Positions 22,432-33,410 of a stretch of 64,000 nucleotides of DNA are shown piece by piece; position 1 is the first letter of the stretch, and every line of letters starts with the position of its first letter. Source of the stretch: Spinacia oleracea (taxonomy: Eukaryota; Streptophyta; Magnoliopsida; Caryophyllales; Amaranthaceae); the NCBI RefSeq assembly GCF_020520425.1, contig NC_079488.1, positions 37,997,247-38,061,246 of the forward strand, read 5' to 3'. The notes below the pieces were generated by a model. It was not told the origin of the DNA, did not search any database, and was given only the letters and a program-made list of their open reading frames with translations. A program made the translations under genes and the position numbers.

Positions 22432-23413
22432 AGTTAAACATAATAACATGTGCGGAAACAATCCCCAAAGCCAGGAAGCATGTATAAAGCACAGATTAAG
22501 CAAACTTACGTTTGAAGCGTGTTTTCCACAAATTGTCAACGAACACGAACTTAGAACTCCAGTTGTCGTTCCTCTACTTGGTTCACTGACACGATCAGAT
22601 CCGTCTTGATTATCATAGCTTAGACAATCGATCAAGAGTTTGTGCTTTTGGGATGAACACACTTTGGAGGCACAGAGAGAATTAGGGTTCTCTGTTTTCT
22701 CCTAGGGTTGTGTGTATGAATTGTGTTATGATGGAAAAGGGGTTAGAAGGTTATTTACATAACCTTACTAACCGACCAAGCCATAAGGCAAGGCCGGCCA
22801 GCACTTCGTCCGCGCAAGCCCACACGCGCACAGCCAGGCGTTGGGCCTTGGGCCGCGCTGTGTGCGTTGCTGCTGTTGCCCTTTGCGTGCGCGCGCGCCC
22901 AGCCAAGGCATGGGCCTTGCGCGCTGGCTCGCTGCTACGCCCAGTGGGCCTTGCACGCTTGCGCGCCTTGGCTCGTTGGGCTAGCACCGTTCCCCCTTTC
23001 GTATCCGTGATTAAATATATTTCCGATATATTATTTATCGTTTCGTATACGACGAATCACCGTCGTACGACATGATTTATTCGTTTCGCCTAGCTTACGA
23101 ATATTCGCGATACGATATACGCTTCCGATGCAAGGTCGTATCGTATAGTACGTTTTCCAACCAATTCCCGAAAAGCTATTAAATGAATTTTCGATTCATT
23201 TAATCCGGTGATCTGTTACGTGTCATTGGTGTGACCTTGTAGGTTCAGTCAAGAGTAAGCTGTGAGTTTAATATTCATTAGAACTCACTAATCGGAAGCA
23301 TTGCTCCAGCTAGCTGTTCCGATCATTTGATTTCACTGAATTAATTGTTCGCAATTAATCTGAACCTTGGTATTAGACTTAATGCACCTTGGGTGAAGGA
23401 CATATTTCCTTCA
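22432..23413 (-). mobile_element. Copia LTR, family B, replacing the polymerase core
   Basis: It resembles the 44505-54828 LTR in layout: TGAAGGAAATATGTCC start in minus orientation at 23413, a CAGTCAAGAGTAAGCTGTG block, a GC-rich block with GCGCGCGCGCCCAGCC (about 22885-22905), and a CATGTGCGGAAACAA end near 22450. It is clearly diverged and the left end is uncertain. No target duplication is seen. The E3 coding sequence missing across it amounts to most of the polymerase palm. Confidence 0.72.
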
Positions 23414-23980
23414 TCTTGCAGCTTCTTCACCTCTTCGGCGATGGCTTTATTTTTCTCCGAGGGATAGTTCCTCTTCTTTTGTTTGATTGGTCGGGCTTCG
23501 ACACTGACATCCAGCTTGTGACTGATCATCTTCGGATCTATCCCTGGCATGTCAGCTGCCGACCATGCAAAGATATCTTTGTGATCCCAAAGCAATCGGA
23601 TCAGATCGATTCGGAGCCCCGAGCTCAGGCCTTTGCCTATTTAGACACTCATGTCTGAATCATCCTCGAGGAAGATATCCTCCATCTCTTGGTCTGGCTC
23701 GGGAGAAGGGGTTTCGGGGCTTGAATCAACCTCTGCGGCTTTCACCAGATTGCTTGATCCGGCCTTTCTCCTCTTTTCCTCTTTTTCCTCTCTCGAGGGA
23801 TCTTGCTTTTCTTCTTCATCTTTAGAACCGTCTCCCAGCCTTGGCATTTGGATGACGGTGTGGCAAGTTCTCCTTGCGACCTCTTGATCACCTTTAACTC
23901 GCTCGGCGAAGCTTGCTTCTGAGACATATATCATCATTTGATGGTATGTAGATGAGATTTCTTGCATTTTGTGGATCATG
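23414..23980 (-). pseudogene. E3 reverse transcriptase N-terminus and spacer
   Basis: The minus frame contains LLWDHKDIFAWSAADMPGID and then KLQDEG just before the copia LTR. This is the usual start of a Tat reverse transcriptase. The YxDD-bearing core does not follow. Upstream (23979-23641) is an acidic linker, with stops between linker and polymerase. Confidence 0.78.
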
Positions 23981-24036
23981 GTTCATCCCATGATGACGTT
24001 GTAGACTGAATCCCAATCCATTACTAAGAATTCCTC

Positions 24037-24560
24037 TCAGATATTTCTCGCAGCTTGGCCTTGGCCGATTGTGACTGGAAGGGTGATCTTTCCTCGAGGA
24101 ATTTCTACGGAGCCATTGAATCCGATCAGTGGGTAGCTGACCTTCGTTAGCGACTCCTCTCCTTCCTCGAGCATTAACTTCTCAAAGCAGTTTCTGAAGA
24201 TGATGTTGCCGACGCTTCGCCCGTCGACCAATACTCTATGAACATTATGGTTGTTGAGATCTATGGAGATTACGAGTGGATCCTCATGTTTGTATTGGAC
24301 TCCGAGGCAGTCATCAGCGGTGAAATTCATGTTTGGAGGATGGGGTTCCTTCTCCCCTACAGCGTTGAAGTTGACTCGGTGGGAGAGAGCTCTCAAGTGT
24401 TTCTTGCTGGCATGGGTGGACCTCTGCCCCCCGAACACTACCAAGATGTCGTTCTTTTTGTGCCCCGTGGCCTTGTAGATCCTCTTTTGTGGCTGCTCTT
24501 GTGGCTTGCCATTTCGAGCTTTTTCCTTTTCTTCCCTTTGGTCGGCCATGTATTGTTTGA
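24037..24560 (-). pseudogene. E3 aspartic protease, altered active site
   Basis: The frame includes FTADDCLGVQYKHEDPLVI and RVLVDGRSVGNIIF. The second motif is where a DGGSS-type active site is normal for this lineage, and here it reads DGRSVG. The frame starts after a frameshift from gag and ends at a stop at 24037. Confidence 0.78.
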
Positions 24561-26053
24561 GGTAGCCTCGGCGGACGAGATCCTCGATGTTCTTCAGCTG
24601 ATTATACTCCTCGGTGTTATGGCCGAAGTCATCGTGGAACTCGCACCATTTGTTCCTGTTCCTGTTAAGGGGGTTGGATCTAAGTTTGTTTGGCTTCTGC
24701 CATTTCTCATCATTCTTGTGGAGGCTGTAAATTTCTTTTCGAGGAAGAGAAAGTGGAGTGTAGTTAGTGTAATTGGGTTGAAGTTCACCCTTTTTTCCTT
24801 CTTTTTTGGGCTTCCATCTCTCGCACCTTGCTTCTCTTTCCCTTTTCTTGAGCTGCCCTCGGGCATGCTCTGATTTGCTTTTTTATCCTTCAGCTCCGAG
24901 GAACCTTTCAACCTTGTAGCAGCTCTTTTGAACTCCTCTGTTCTAATGAATGCATCTACCATTTGGAGTACGTCATCTATCTTGGTGGGGTTCTTCATTG
25001 ACAGTTTGTCGCGGAACTTCCCTTCCTAGATCGCGTGCTTTAAGGCAAAGATTGCCACATCGGGCTGCAAATTTGTAATGTTGGTTGATTCTTTCATAAA
25101 CCTGGCCATGAAGTCTCGGAGGCTCTCGCCCCTCTCTTGCTGAATAGAGGTCAGCTCGGCGGTGGTTCGCTCGGGGCAATTGTTGCTCACGAACTGCACA
25201 CAGAATTTCTCGCTCAGATTTTTGAAAATGTCGATCGATCCCTTTGACAACGATCTGAACCATTCTCCTGCCACTCCGGTTAGCTTGGTTGGAAAGTACT
25301 TACACCAACAAGCCTCGGAATGGAGGCTCAAGAACATCTGCTGCTCGTAGGAGATGACATGGTCCCTTGGATATGTGGTTCCGTTATATGTTAGGTGCGT
25401 TGGGAGCCTAACCTTTGGGATCTCCTCCATGACCAGCTCTTCAATAAACGGGGAGGACGTTGGGGTTCTTGCAATGGAACGCTCGGAGGTGCGTATGGGG
25501 GCTAGGGGAACGATCTTGTCTCCTCCTTCTCCTCCTCGTTGCTCGGCTGCTGGCTTCAGGTCGTCATCCAACCTACTCGTTTCCCTAATCCTTTCGTGCA
25601 CTGAGGGCCTAAGCATGCTGTGCATGGTACTTCGGATCCGAGTAGGTTGAATTGCGGTTGTTTCAACGCTTTGAAAAGTTCGCGGGGTAGGTGACCTGAA
25701 CCACTCTGGCTGAGCTTGAGCCTGCTCTTGGGTTCTCCAAGAGCTTTTGTTCCATCTTGTGAGGTGTGTTCCCGTCATAGTTGGGAGCGTTCGGTTAGAC
25801 GTGGAAGTGCCTCACTGAGCGTTGGCTATAAGCGGATTTGTCTCCTCACTCTCCGGTGTGTACGGCGGTCATTCCTCTGCGTCTGCTCCTTTTCGTTGGC
25901 GAGGTAGTTTTGCATGATAGTAATGGCCGCGGTGAGCTCTTCCCTTGAAGGAACCAGAGGTCTAGAGGTCATTTGTGTGTGAGTGTGCGTTGTCCGACTT
26001 GGTTCTGGACGAACTTCAGATTCGTCAGACTCGTAGTCATGAATGTTCTCCAT
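24561..26053 (-). pseudogene. E3 gag, frameshifted
   Basis: A possible start is MENIHDYESDESE at 26053. After a frame change the core follows at 25778-25026, with FIEELVMEEIPKVRLP, CWCKYFPTKLTGVAGEW and LTSIQQERGESLRDF, typical of plant gypsy Gag. A stop lies at 25026-25028, the frame then stays open to 24594, and shifts again near the EFHDDFGHNTEE-like region. It would encode the particle protein. Confidence 0.82.
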
Positions 26054-26096
26054 CTTGGATGAAAAATGGTGGTTTTTCCGAAGCTTTGTAGTATCT

Positions 26097-26116
26097 TCCC
26101 CACAGACGGCGCCAAA
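26097..26116 (-). promoter_or_regulatory. E3 primer binding site
   Basis: The minus strand reads TTTGGCGCCGTCTGTGGGGA next to the LTR end. TGGCGCC is the usual gypsy-type primer-site start, and it differs from the TGGCGACTCC of E1. Confidence 0.75.
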
Positions 26117-26117
26117 T

Positions 26118-26546
26118 TGTTCCGGTGTTAGAACAATGGGCTTCGGGTGAAGCCCTATTCGTTGTTATGTAAGATCTAGCTTGATTGCGTGAGTTGTGTC
26201 CGAAATTACCTGCACAGTGAGCAATGTAACTGGCCTCGGGGGTGTTCCGAGGAAAGCCCCTCCGATTCCTAAGTAAGAACAATGCTCGGATTCTAGAGAA
26301 AGTTCTCTAGAGACTAGTCTTAAGGCAATAAATTGGACGTACCTTGAGGTGGGAGCCATGGCGGCTTATTTATAGTGTTTGTGTAGTAAATGCCCCATAG
26401 GTCATTTATTACTAGCTTGTTGGGCCTTGGGCCTTGTTGATGGTTGAATAGCCTTTTAAGGGGTAAAGTGGCTTGAATGTTGCTGTTTGAAGCCATTGAG
26501 CCTTTGGACAGTTGGCCCAATTGGTTTCCAATTGGGAGCCCAAACA
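26118..26546 (-). mobile_element. E3 5' LTR
   Basis: The 429-bp LTR runs, in element orientation, from TGTTTGGGCTCCC (26546) to ACACCGGAACA (26118). The outer boundary is confirmed by the duplicated host segment: TATAGTATGAACT right after the LTR matches TATAGCATGAACT at about 31237. Confidence 0.82.
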
Positions 26547-28382
26547 TATAGTATGAACTAATTCAAACAAACAAATACTTGGTATTATATTAAATCACAT
26601 CTTGTATACCACAAATAGTATAAATAGGAAGAAAATAAGTTGGAAAGTCATAAAATAAGAACTGTTTGCATAGTAAATCACATTAAAACAAATACTCCCT
26701 CCGTTCCTAAATACGTGTCCAGTTCCCATTTATGGCGTTCCCTTTTATGTGTCCACTTTCCGTTTTTGGACATAAAAACTTTACCACTATACCCCTTAAG
26801 TTCTAAACAATTACACACAATACCTAACTCTCCTAATTATTTGTGCCGAAAAAATATTAAAATAATAATAAAAAAATTTAAAAAAGGGAAAGTCAGGTTT
26901 GGGGAACCCAAACTCACGTTACTCCACTCTCTCTCCTTTCATTTTTTTGTTTCATCTCCTCTCTCTCCCCTTCATTTCTCTGTTTCATCTTCTTCTTCAT
27001 CTTCATCTTCTTCATCTTCATCTCGTCCCTCCCTGTTTCTTTCTTCCTCCATCTTCGGCCCTCTCTGATCTATCTCCCATCATCTCTTTCGTCTCCCTCT
27101 CTCTCCAATTTCACCCACAAAATTCTAGATTTTGTTTCAAATGGTGAAATTTGACCATGAAAATTTCAGATCTGAAGTTTTCATGGTCAAATTTGACCTT
27201 TTAAAACTCGAATATGGCTTTGGATTACTAGGTATTTTGAATTTTGGATTTTTTTTAGTTTATTTTGGTTTAATGACGATTTCTGGGTTTGTTGGTGATT
27301 TATTTTTATTTCTGGGTTTGTTGATGATTTTTTGTGATTTAATGGGTATTTTTTTGAATTTTTCTAGGGTTTATGATTTTTTAGGTATTTTTTCGAATTT
27401 TGGGTTAGTTTTAGTTTCTCTGAGTTGGTTCGAATTTTTGGTTATTCCGAATTTCTGGTTGTTCGAATTTGGAGTTAGTTCGATTTTTTTTTTCGAATTT
27501 TTGGTTGTTCGAATTTGGGGTTAGTTCGATTTTTTGTTCGAATTTGGGGTTTATTCGATTTTTTTGTTCGAGTTCGGGTTTAGTTTGAATTTTTTGTTGT
27601 TCGAATTTTTTGATTATTTTAGTTTAGTTCGAATTTTTTTGATAATTAATCTTAGTTTTGTTCGATATTTTGATGTTTTGTTTTGATAATTATGGGTTTG
27701 GTAATTTTCCTGGGGTTGATAATTATTTTTGATAATTTTTGTTTGGATAATCCGTGAATCTGTGTGATTGTAATTCTATTGGTTGATGGATTTTTTTTGG
27801 TGTAATTTGATTGGTTGCTTTGGTTGGTAGTGGATTGATGATATGGTATTATGCTTGTTTTTCTGATTTCTCTCTCTTTTCTTTTTGTACTTTTAACATT
27901 AAACAATTATCTACTTTTTCCTTTCCCCAAAAAAAACATTCCCAATCATTACCTCTTACACACCATTCAATTTTATTAATTACCATGCAAATGTCCAAAG
28001 TGGGCACATATTTAGGAACGATGGAAGTAGTAATTTTGATCTCTAAAAGTTAATTTACTTAGTTACCAATGTTGGGTCCAAAAGAATCATACTAGCAATC
28101 TGCTTTGTCATTCTTGCATCAAGTTTGTTTTCTCATCCATCTATATTTTATTTATCTTTAATTGTTTCATGTGAGATCTTGCTAGATTAGTCTTTATGTA
28201 TATATTGTTTCGGAATATCAATCTTTTTTTTTATAATTTTTTCTTATCGATAATTAAAAATATTAATTGTTCAAATTATTCATTTGCAAGCATAAAAAAC
28301 AAAGTGTTGCAACTAAAAAGAAAGAGAGAAAATATTATATAATTGTATGTCATTTACCAACTCCAAATATCACTTTTTATCG
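26547..28382 (+). pseudogene. Copy A of the cysteine-rich peptide gene segment, broken
   Basis: 26547-26694 and 28030-28382 align with 31236-31388 and 31389-32050 of copy B, including the TATA box (about 26622). The signal-peptide exon relic is at about 28065-28117 (AGAATCATACTAGC...). The in-frame ATG is lost because of a short deletion before GTTGGGTCC. Exon 2 is absent: a copia fragment begins at about 28383, where the exon 2 acceptor should be. Confidence 0.75.
26695..28027. mobile_element. Mariner/Stowaway-type element, no transposase seen
   Basis: The ends are CTCCCTCCGTTCCTAAATA and TATTTAGGAACGATGGAAG with TA duplications (26693-26694 and 28028-28029). Copy B of the host segment shows the uninterrupted site. 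The 1.33-kb interior has a TC/CTT-rich tract (26920-27060), an inverted pair around AAATTTGACCATGAAAA (27146-27200), and a T-rich stretch with repeated TTCGAATTTNGGGTTAG. It is probably a deletion derivative of a mariner-like element. Confidence 0.88.
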
Positions 28383-28559
28383 GGACCATCATGTTCTTCA
28401 TTACCAGTAACAAATCAGCAAGTTTGGCTCTTGATCGATCATAGAGGGCTAATTATGGGATGCCTCCCAAGAGATATGGTTTTGAAGATATGGTGGCCTA
28501 TGCACTACAGGTTGCTGAAGAGGTGGATCCTAACTCTGATGAGCTATCTACCTACAAAG

Positions 28560-30064
28560 AAGCAGTTACATTTACCGAGTCTACCCAATGGCTTGCTGCA
28601 ATGGGAGATGGAGTCACTTCATAAGAATCAGACTTGGGAATTTACCAAGAGACCTCGAGACAAAAAGATCGTCACTTGTAAATGGGTCTACAAGAAGAAG
28701 GAAGGAGAAACATCAGTTGAGGGTATCAAGTATAAAGCTCGAGTAGTAGCTAGAGGGTTCACTCGGAGAGAGGAAGTAGACTACAATGAGATTTTTTCAC
28801 CAGTGGTCAGACACACTTCCATCAAGGTTCTACTAGCAATAGTTGCACATCAGGATCTGGAGCTTGAACAACTAGATGTGAAGACGACTTTTCTGCACGG
28901 AGAGCTGGAAGATGAGATATACATGACTCAGCCAGATGGTTTTCAGGTTCCTGGTAAGGAAAACTATGTTTGCAAGTTGAAGAAGTCCTTGTATGGACTA
29001 GAGCAGTCTCTGAGGCAGTGGTATAAGAAATTCGATAGCTATATGATAGAGATTGGCTACACCAGGAGTCCGTACTATTGCTGTGTTTACTATAGCACGG
29101 CAGCAAATGGTTCATTTATTTATCTGGTCATGTATGTAGTTGATATATTGTTAGCTGCAGAGAATAAGTCTGATGTTCAGAAGTTGAAGGATCTCCTTAG
29201 TGTTGAGTTTGAGATGAAAGATTTGGGTGCGGCTCGGAAAATTCTGGGGATGGAGATTTATCGCGATAGAAGCTAAAAGAAGCTCTTCTTATCACAGAAG
29301 GGATACATTTAGAAAATTTTGTCAAGATTTGGCATGTCTACAGCAAAACCCATACATACTCCTAGTGCTGCAAATGCACATCTATCTGTTGCTTTGGCAC
29401 CTAAGTCTGCTGAGTAGAAGGAGTACATGTCTCGAGTTCCCTATGCTAGTGTAGTAGGAAGCTTGATGTATGCAATGGTCTGCACTAGACCTGATTTTGC
29501 ACATTATGTTAGTGTTGTTAGTGGGTTTATGGGTGAACCTGGCAAGGAACGTTCGCAAACTGTGAAGAGGATTTTGCGGTACCTAAAAGGTACATCTGAT
29601 GTTGGTCTCATTTATGGAGGTGATACAAAGTGTTTGGTGACAGGGTTTTCAGACTCTGATTATGCTGGATATGTTGACAGTAGAATATCTATTACTGATT
29701 ATGCTTTCACTCTTGGTGGTTCAGTTGTCAGTTGGAAAGCTACTTTGCAACCTACGGTGACTTTGTCTACTACAGAAGCAGAGTACGCGGCATTGACAAA
29801 AGCAGCAAAAGAGGGAATTTTGTTGAAAGGGTTGATCAGTGATTTGGATCTACATCATGATCAGGCTATAGTGTACTGTGACAATCTCAGTGCATCATGA
29901 GAGGACTAAGCACATCGATGTAAGGTATCATTTTCTGAGAAGTGAGAAGAGAATTAAAGTGAACAAAGTGGGTACTGCTAATAACCCAACCAATATGTTC
30001 ACCAAGCCGGTTCCGCATAGCAAGTTTCAACATTGTTTGGACTTGGCAACTGTTAGGAGTTGTT
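28560..30064 (+). pseudogene. Copia reverse transcriptase-RNase H remnant
   Basis: The reverse transcriptase section shows KIVTCKWVYKKK, ARVVARGFTRREEVDYNEIFSPVV, LDVKTTFLHGELEDEIYM and LKKSLYGLEQS. The catalytic motif reads YVVD (MYVVDILLAA, about 29132) instead of YVDD. RNase H shows VSWKATLQPTVTLSTTEAEY (about 29725) and a terminal KTKHIDVRYHFLR-like segment. Stops occur at about 29274 and 29415 and a short break near 29890. It is inactive. Confidence 0.87.
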
Positions 30065-30180
30065 GATTGCCCTTTTGAGGGCAAAATCTGAGGTAGAGGA
30101 GTTTCTGGTATATTTGGCATTATAATGGTGCATCTGGTACATCGGTTATTTGTGAGAGGATTCAAGTTAAGGTGGAGATT

Positions 30181-30491
30181 TGTTAGAATAATGCCTTGAA
30201 TCGGTCAAGCCCCTTACTGCAACGCCCCCGAACTTTACGGTATCTGTTATTCTGGACTAGGGTTATCTGTTTTGGGCCTATTTTCTAGTCTTTTCCGCGT
30301 CTGTCTAGAGAGTACTATATAAACTCTTTATGTCATAACCTAGAAGTATTCTGTAATCTGTACTCCTCACGATCAATAGAACTTTTCTCCCCTCTGCCCG
30401 TGGACGCAGCTAACACATTGTTAGTGAACCACGTTAAATCTCTACGTTCTTTATTTACGTTATTTAATCTTTCTTTGCATCTGTTATAACA
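30181..30491 (+). mobile_element. 3' LTR of the truncated copia element
   Basis: The 311-bp LTR, TGTTAGAATAATGCC to TCTGTTATAACA, is preceded by the tract AAGGTGGAGATT. It contains TATATAAACTC (about 30315). Confidence 0.82.
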
Positions 30492-31235
30492 GTTAGCCAA
30501 GTACATTGCGAGCAAGAGAGAAAAGTGAAACAAACAAATTTATATGTTTAGTTACTTTACTTTGGTACTAAGATTTTGAATTTTTTGTCATGTAAAGGCA
30601 TGAGTATTACACTGTTACACTATTCAGATTGCAAGATTTACGTATTGTAGCCCTCACTATTTTAAAATATGAACTTTGCGAATGCATTTTTAGTGCCTAA
30701 TATATATTCGTTGTTATTAGTTATAATATAACACAACTTAAACTTAAAAAATAATACAACACGCATCACTAGCATATAAGACTAGTCACAAATACCTTAG
30801 CAAGCATCCTACATCTTGAATGAAATGGTTGTCTACATTAGTACCTTTTCTAACTCCTAGACATACATAAAACACGTAAAATGTCCGATTCATAAATGAA
30901 TTTTAAAATGAGAAGGCAAATTAAAATTAAACTTTTAAATCATGGTATCATCATGCTAGCAACATTTAATTAAATCTGAACAAATTGACTAAAACCATAC
31001 CATATATATTAATAAAATTTAACTTTATTATTTATATTAATTCAACTCTCCTTTATAATGCTTATTTCGGTTTCCTGAAAAAATACATACGGAGAGAGTA
31101 CACTGTAAGACCTCTTCCTTAAAATTGCAAGGGATGGAATAATTAAGAATGTAATTGAAGTAATTCAAACACAATGGCGACATACATATACTTAATAGTT
31201 AATACTTTGTACATCAATAACACATAATGAAGACA
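30492..31235. other. AT-rich spacer, no gene seen
   Basis: I find no coding sequence, LTR or clear inverted repeat here. It separates the copia LTR from the start of host copy B. Confidence 0.5.
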
Positions 31236-31316
31236 TATATAGCATGAACTATTCAAACAAACAAATACGTAGTACTTGGTATTATATTAAATCACATCTT
31301 GTAAGCCACAAATAGT

Positions 31317-31324
31317 ATAAATAG
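31317..31324 (+). promoter_or_regulatory. TATA box of cysteine-rich peptide gene
   Basis: TATAAATA lies 110 bp before the start codon, and is conserved in copy A at about 26622. Transcription would start roughly 30 bp downstream. Confidence 0.55.
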
Positions 31325-31433
31325 CAAGAAAATAAGTTGGAAACTCATAAAAGAAGAACTGTTTGCATAGTAAATCACATTAAAACAAATAGTAATTTTG
31401 ATCTCCAAAAGTTGATTTTCTTAGTTACAAAAA

Positions 31434-32356
31434 ATGGAAAACAATGTTGGCTCCAGAAGAATCATACTAGCAGTCTGCTTTGTCATTTTTGCATCAAGTT
31501 TGTCTTCTCATCCATCTATGATTTTACTTTCTCTTTAATGGTTTCATGTGAGATCGTGTTAGATTAGTCTTTATGTATAGGACGATGATAAAGGTCGCAA
31601 GTTGCGACAACATTTAGTTGTCGCAATCTTACGTGTCGCAGTTTAATTGGTACATATAAGCGCCACGTAGGTTACACGTCATTATAATATTTTTACTATT
31701 AATTCAATATTTCTACTATGAAAATATGTAAATAAGGTAGCCGATATAAAAAAGGAAAAAAAATAGAATATTAAGATTTTCCTACCTTTTTTTATAACAT
31801 ATATAATAAAAAATATAAGTTAAATATTTTAATTTCCAATTTAAATCATGACACATAAGCATGCCACATCATCATTGTGACACAGCTTAAAGGTCGCATG
31901 TTGCGACCTTTATCATTTTCGTTATGTATATATTGTTTCCGAATATCAATTTTTTTTTTATAATTTTTACTTATCGATAATTAAAAATATTAATTGTTCA
32001 AGTTATTCATAATTGTATGTCATTTACCAATTTCAAATATCTCTTTTTATTTTTCAGTGGTGGTGCAACAGATATCTGCACAAGTTTGCACCTTAAACTA
32101 TGATGATGCTTGTGTCCAAAATTCAACTCCTTGTTGTAAGCCTGGTCTAATTTGCACTCAAGTAAAGCCTCTAACTTCGCTTCCTCCTCATTACAAATGT
32201 AAAGAAGGCCCCTGCCCTAACCCGGAGCACCCCGATGAGCCATGTCCTTGCGAGGAACACAGCGGGCATGAGTGTTATCCTGGATTATTTGAATGTTGCC
32301 CTCACACTGGCCTACAATGTGTTTCTCAAGGTTCTGATTCGTACCTCTGCCTCTAA
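31434..32356 (+). CDS. Secreted two-domain cysteine-rich (knottin-like) peptide
   Basis: Exon 1 is 31434-31497 and exon 2 is 32058-32356, with a GT-AG intron 31498-32057 in phase 1, giving 120 residues. Exon 1 and the first codons of exon 2 form a signal peptide (SRRIILAVCFVIFAS, then VVQQISA), with cleavage probably before QVC. The mature part has 14 cysteines. Domain 1 is C-x7-C-x6-CC-x5-C-x14-C, a linker has C-x9-C, and domain 2 is C-x7-C-x6-CC-x6-C-x9-C. Both halves follow the C-C-CC-C-C order of inhibitor-cystine-knot peptides. A role in the apoplast in defence or enzyme inhibition is an inference from family resemblance. The intron holds a Mutator-like MITE. I do not recognise a named gene. 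Confidence 0.72.
31580..31921. mobile_element. Mutator-like MITE in the peptide gene intron
   Basis: The inverted ends share ATGATAAAGGTCGCA (left) and TGCGACCTTTATCAT (right), with a 9-bp duplication TTATGTATA at 31571-31579 and 31922-31930. Copy A at about 28195 lacks it and shows the empty site. A TTGCGACAACATTTAGTTGTCGCAA hairpin-like core lies at the left end. Confidence 0.85.
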
Positions 32357-32860
32357 ATCATGTCCATCAGAATATTTATTTGACTAAGAATGGAGCTCCA
32401 TCATTATTGTGTGCTAGCTATGTGTCACTTCGGTTACACATTCTATTACTTTTCCTTTTGATTGTTGTTTGAAACTTTAATATATACATGCCATGCCGGC
32501 CTTTTCTTGCTAACTATATATATATAATAATATCTATGGTTTGGATTGTAATTCTCAACTTTTTACTTAATTTATTTTATGATATCTTTATTGTTTTGTT
32601 TTTTAATGGGCTATAAAGGCAATACAAATTATTAATAGGACAAAAGAGGTTCTCACCATAAGACGGTTGTCATCGAAACCTCACTGTGACACCTATTATG
32701 CACATGTACTCAGTCTTTACCACTAAGTCAACATATCATTGGTTCATTGTTTTTCATCTTAGTTGTATTCATGATTCTTTTTCTTAATTTAGTCCATTCT
32801 TCCAGTTTCAGGAAGAAAAGTTAGTTACTAAATTCTACTTTGTTTTTGTTATTGCTCTAA
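32357..32860. other. 3' flank of peptide gene
   Basis: No gene is seen. 32441-32600 recurs in inverted orientation at 43335-43456. Confidence 0.6.
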
Positions 32861-33410
32861 TGTTATAACCAAACACGTGACACGAACAATTAGAAACAAA
32901 TCCGCAAGACAATATAGAATGAACAAATAACAAAATCATTAATAAAATACACAAGTGTTTGTGGAAAAATTTAGATTTTCTCCCCTCAAATATTATTGTA
33001 TTATTTAGTTCCTGCAAAATAATACAATAATCCCTCAATTGATGATTTCTTTTACCAATGTGTTTTCCCGTCTTATTTTCTAGCTAAGCCTAAACCCTCT
33101 TTTATAGGCTAAACTATAAACTCTCATCTACTATAATTATACTTGCTCCCCAAGTCTAAACAATTCTAGAGATTGATACATTATCAAAATATATCTAATT
33201 TCTTAACTACAATTCTAGTTAAACTAGGAAACAACATATAAACCAAACCAGACTTGAGTCCAACATGAATAAGATTCTCATAATTCTTATCAAGTCCATC
33301 GTTATTCCTAGCATCATTGTTTGATGTGGTTTGTACCACAAGCTTATATTTGACTACAAGTCCGTTTCGTATTCTTGTCGACTTAATTAAGTTGTGATTA
33401 ATTTCTAACA
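32861..33410 (-). mobile_element. 3' LTR of decayed copia element
   Basis: The 550-bp LTR has ends TGTTATAACC and ATTTCTAACA on plus. It aligns with 35016-35569 throughout, with scattered substitutions and indels. Confidence 0.8.

Larger units (their letters stand above)
15814..26546 (-). mobile_element. E3: degraded Tat-lineage gypsy element
   Basis: This minus-strand element has its 5' LTR at 26118-26546, then gag, protease, reverse transcriptase, RNase H, integrase, and an antisense ORF on the plus strand. Its 3' LTR must lie left of the window because E2 and E1 are inserted in its antisense ORF. Two copia LTRs are also inserted. Many stops, frameshifts and a deleted polymerase core make it the oldest of the three. 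Confidence 0.82.
28383..30491 (+). mobile_element. 5'-truncated Ty1/copia element
   Basis: Only the pol end and one LTR remain (reverse transcriptase from about 28640, RNase H 29427-29900, tract and LTR 30169-30491). No 5' LTR, gag or integrase is seen. It lies where exon 2 of copy A should be. Confidence 0.85.

Noticed and set aside
20181..26053. Endogenous pararetrovirus
   Set aside because: Domain order (gag, protease, reverse transcriptase, RNase H, integrase), LTR and primer site are those of a gypsy retrotransposon. No movement-protein motif was seen.
26899..27147. Open frames over the TC/CTT-rich tract
   Set aside because: They follow from simple-sequence composition inside the mariner-type element and have no protein-like features.
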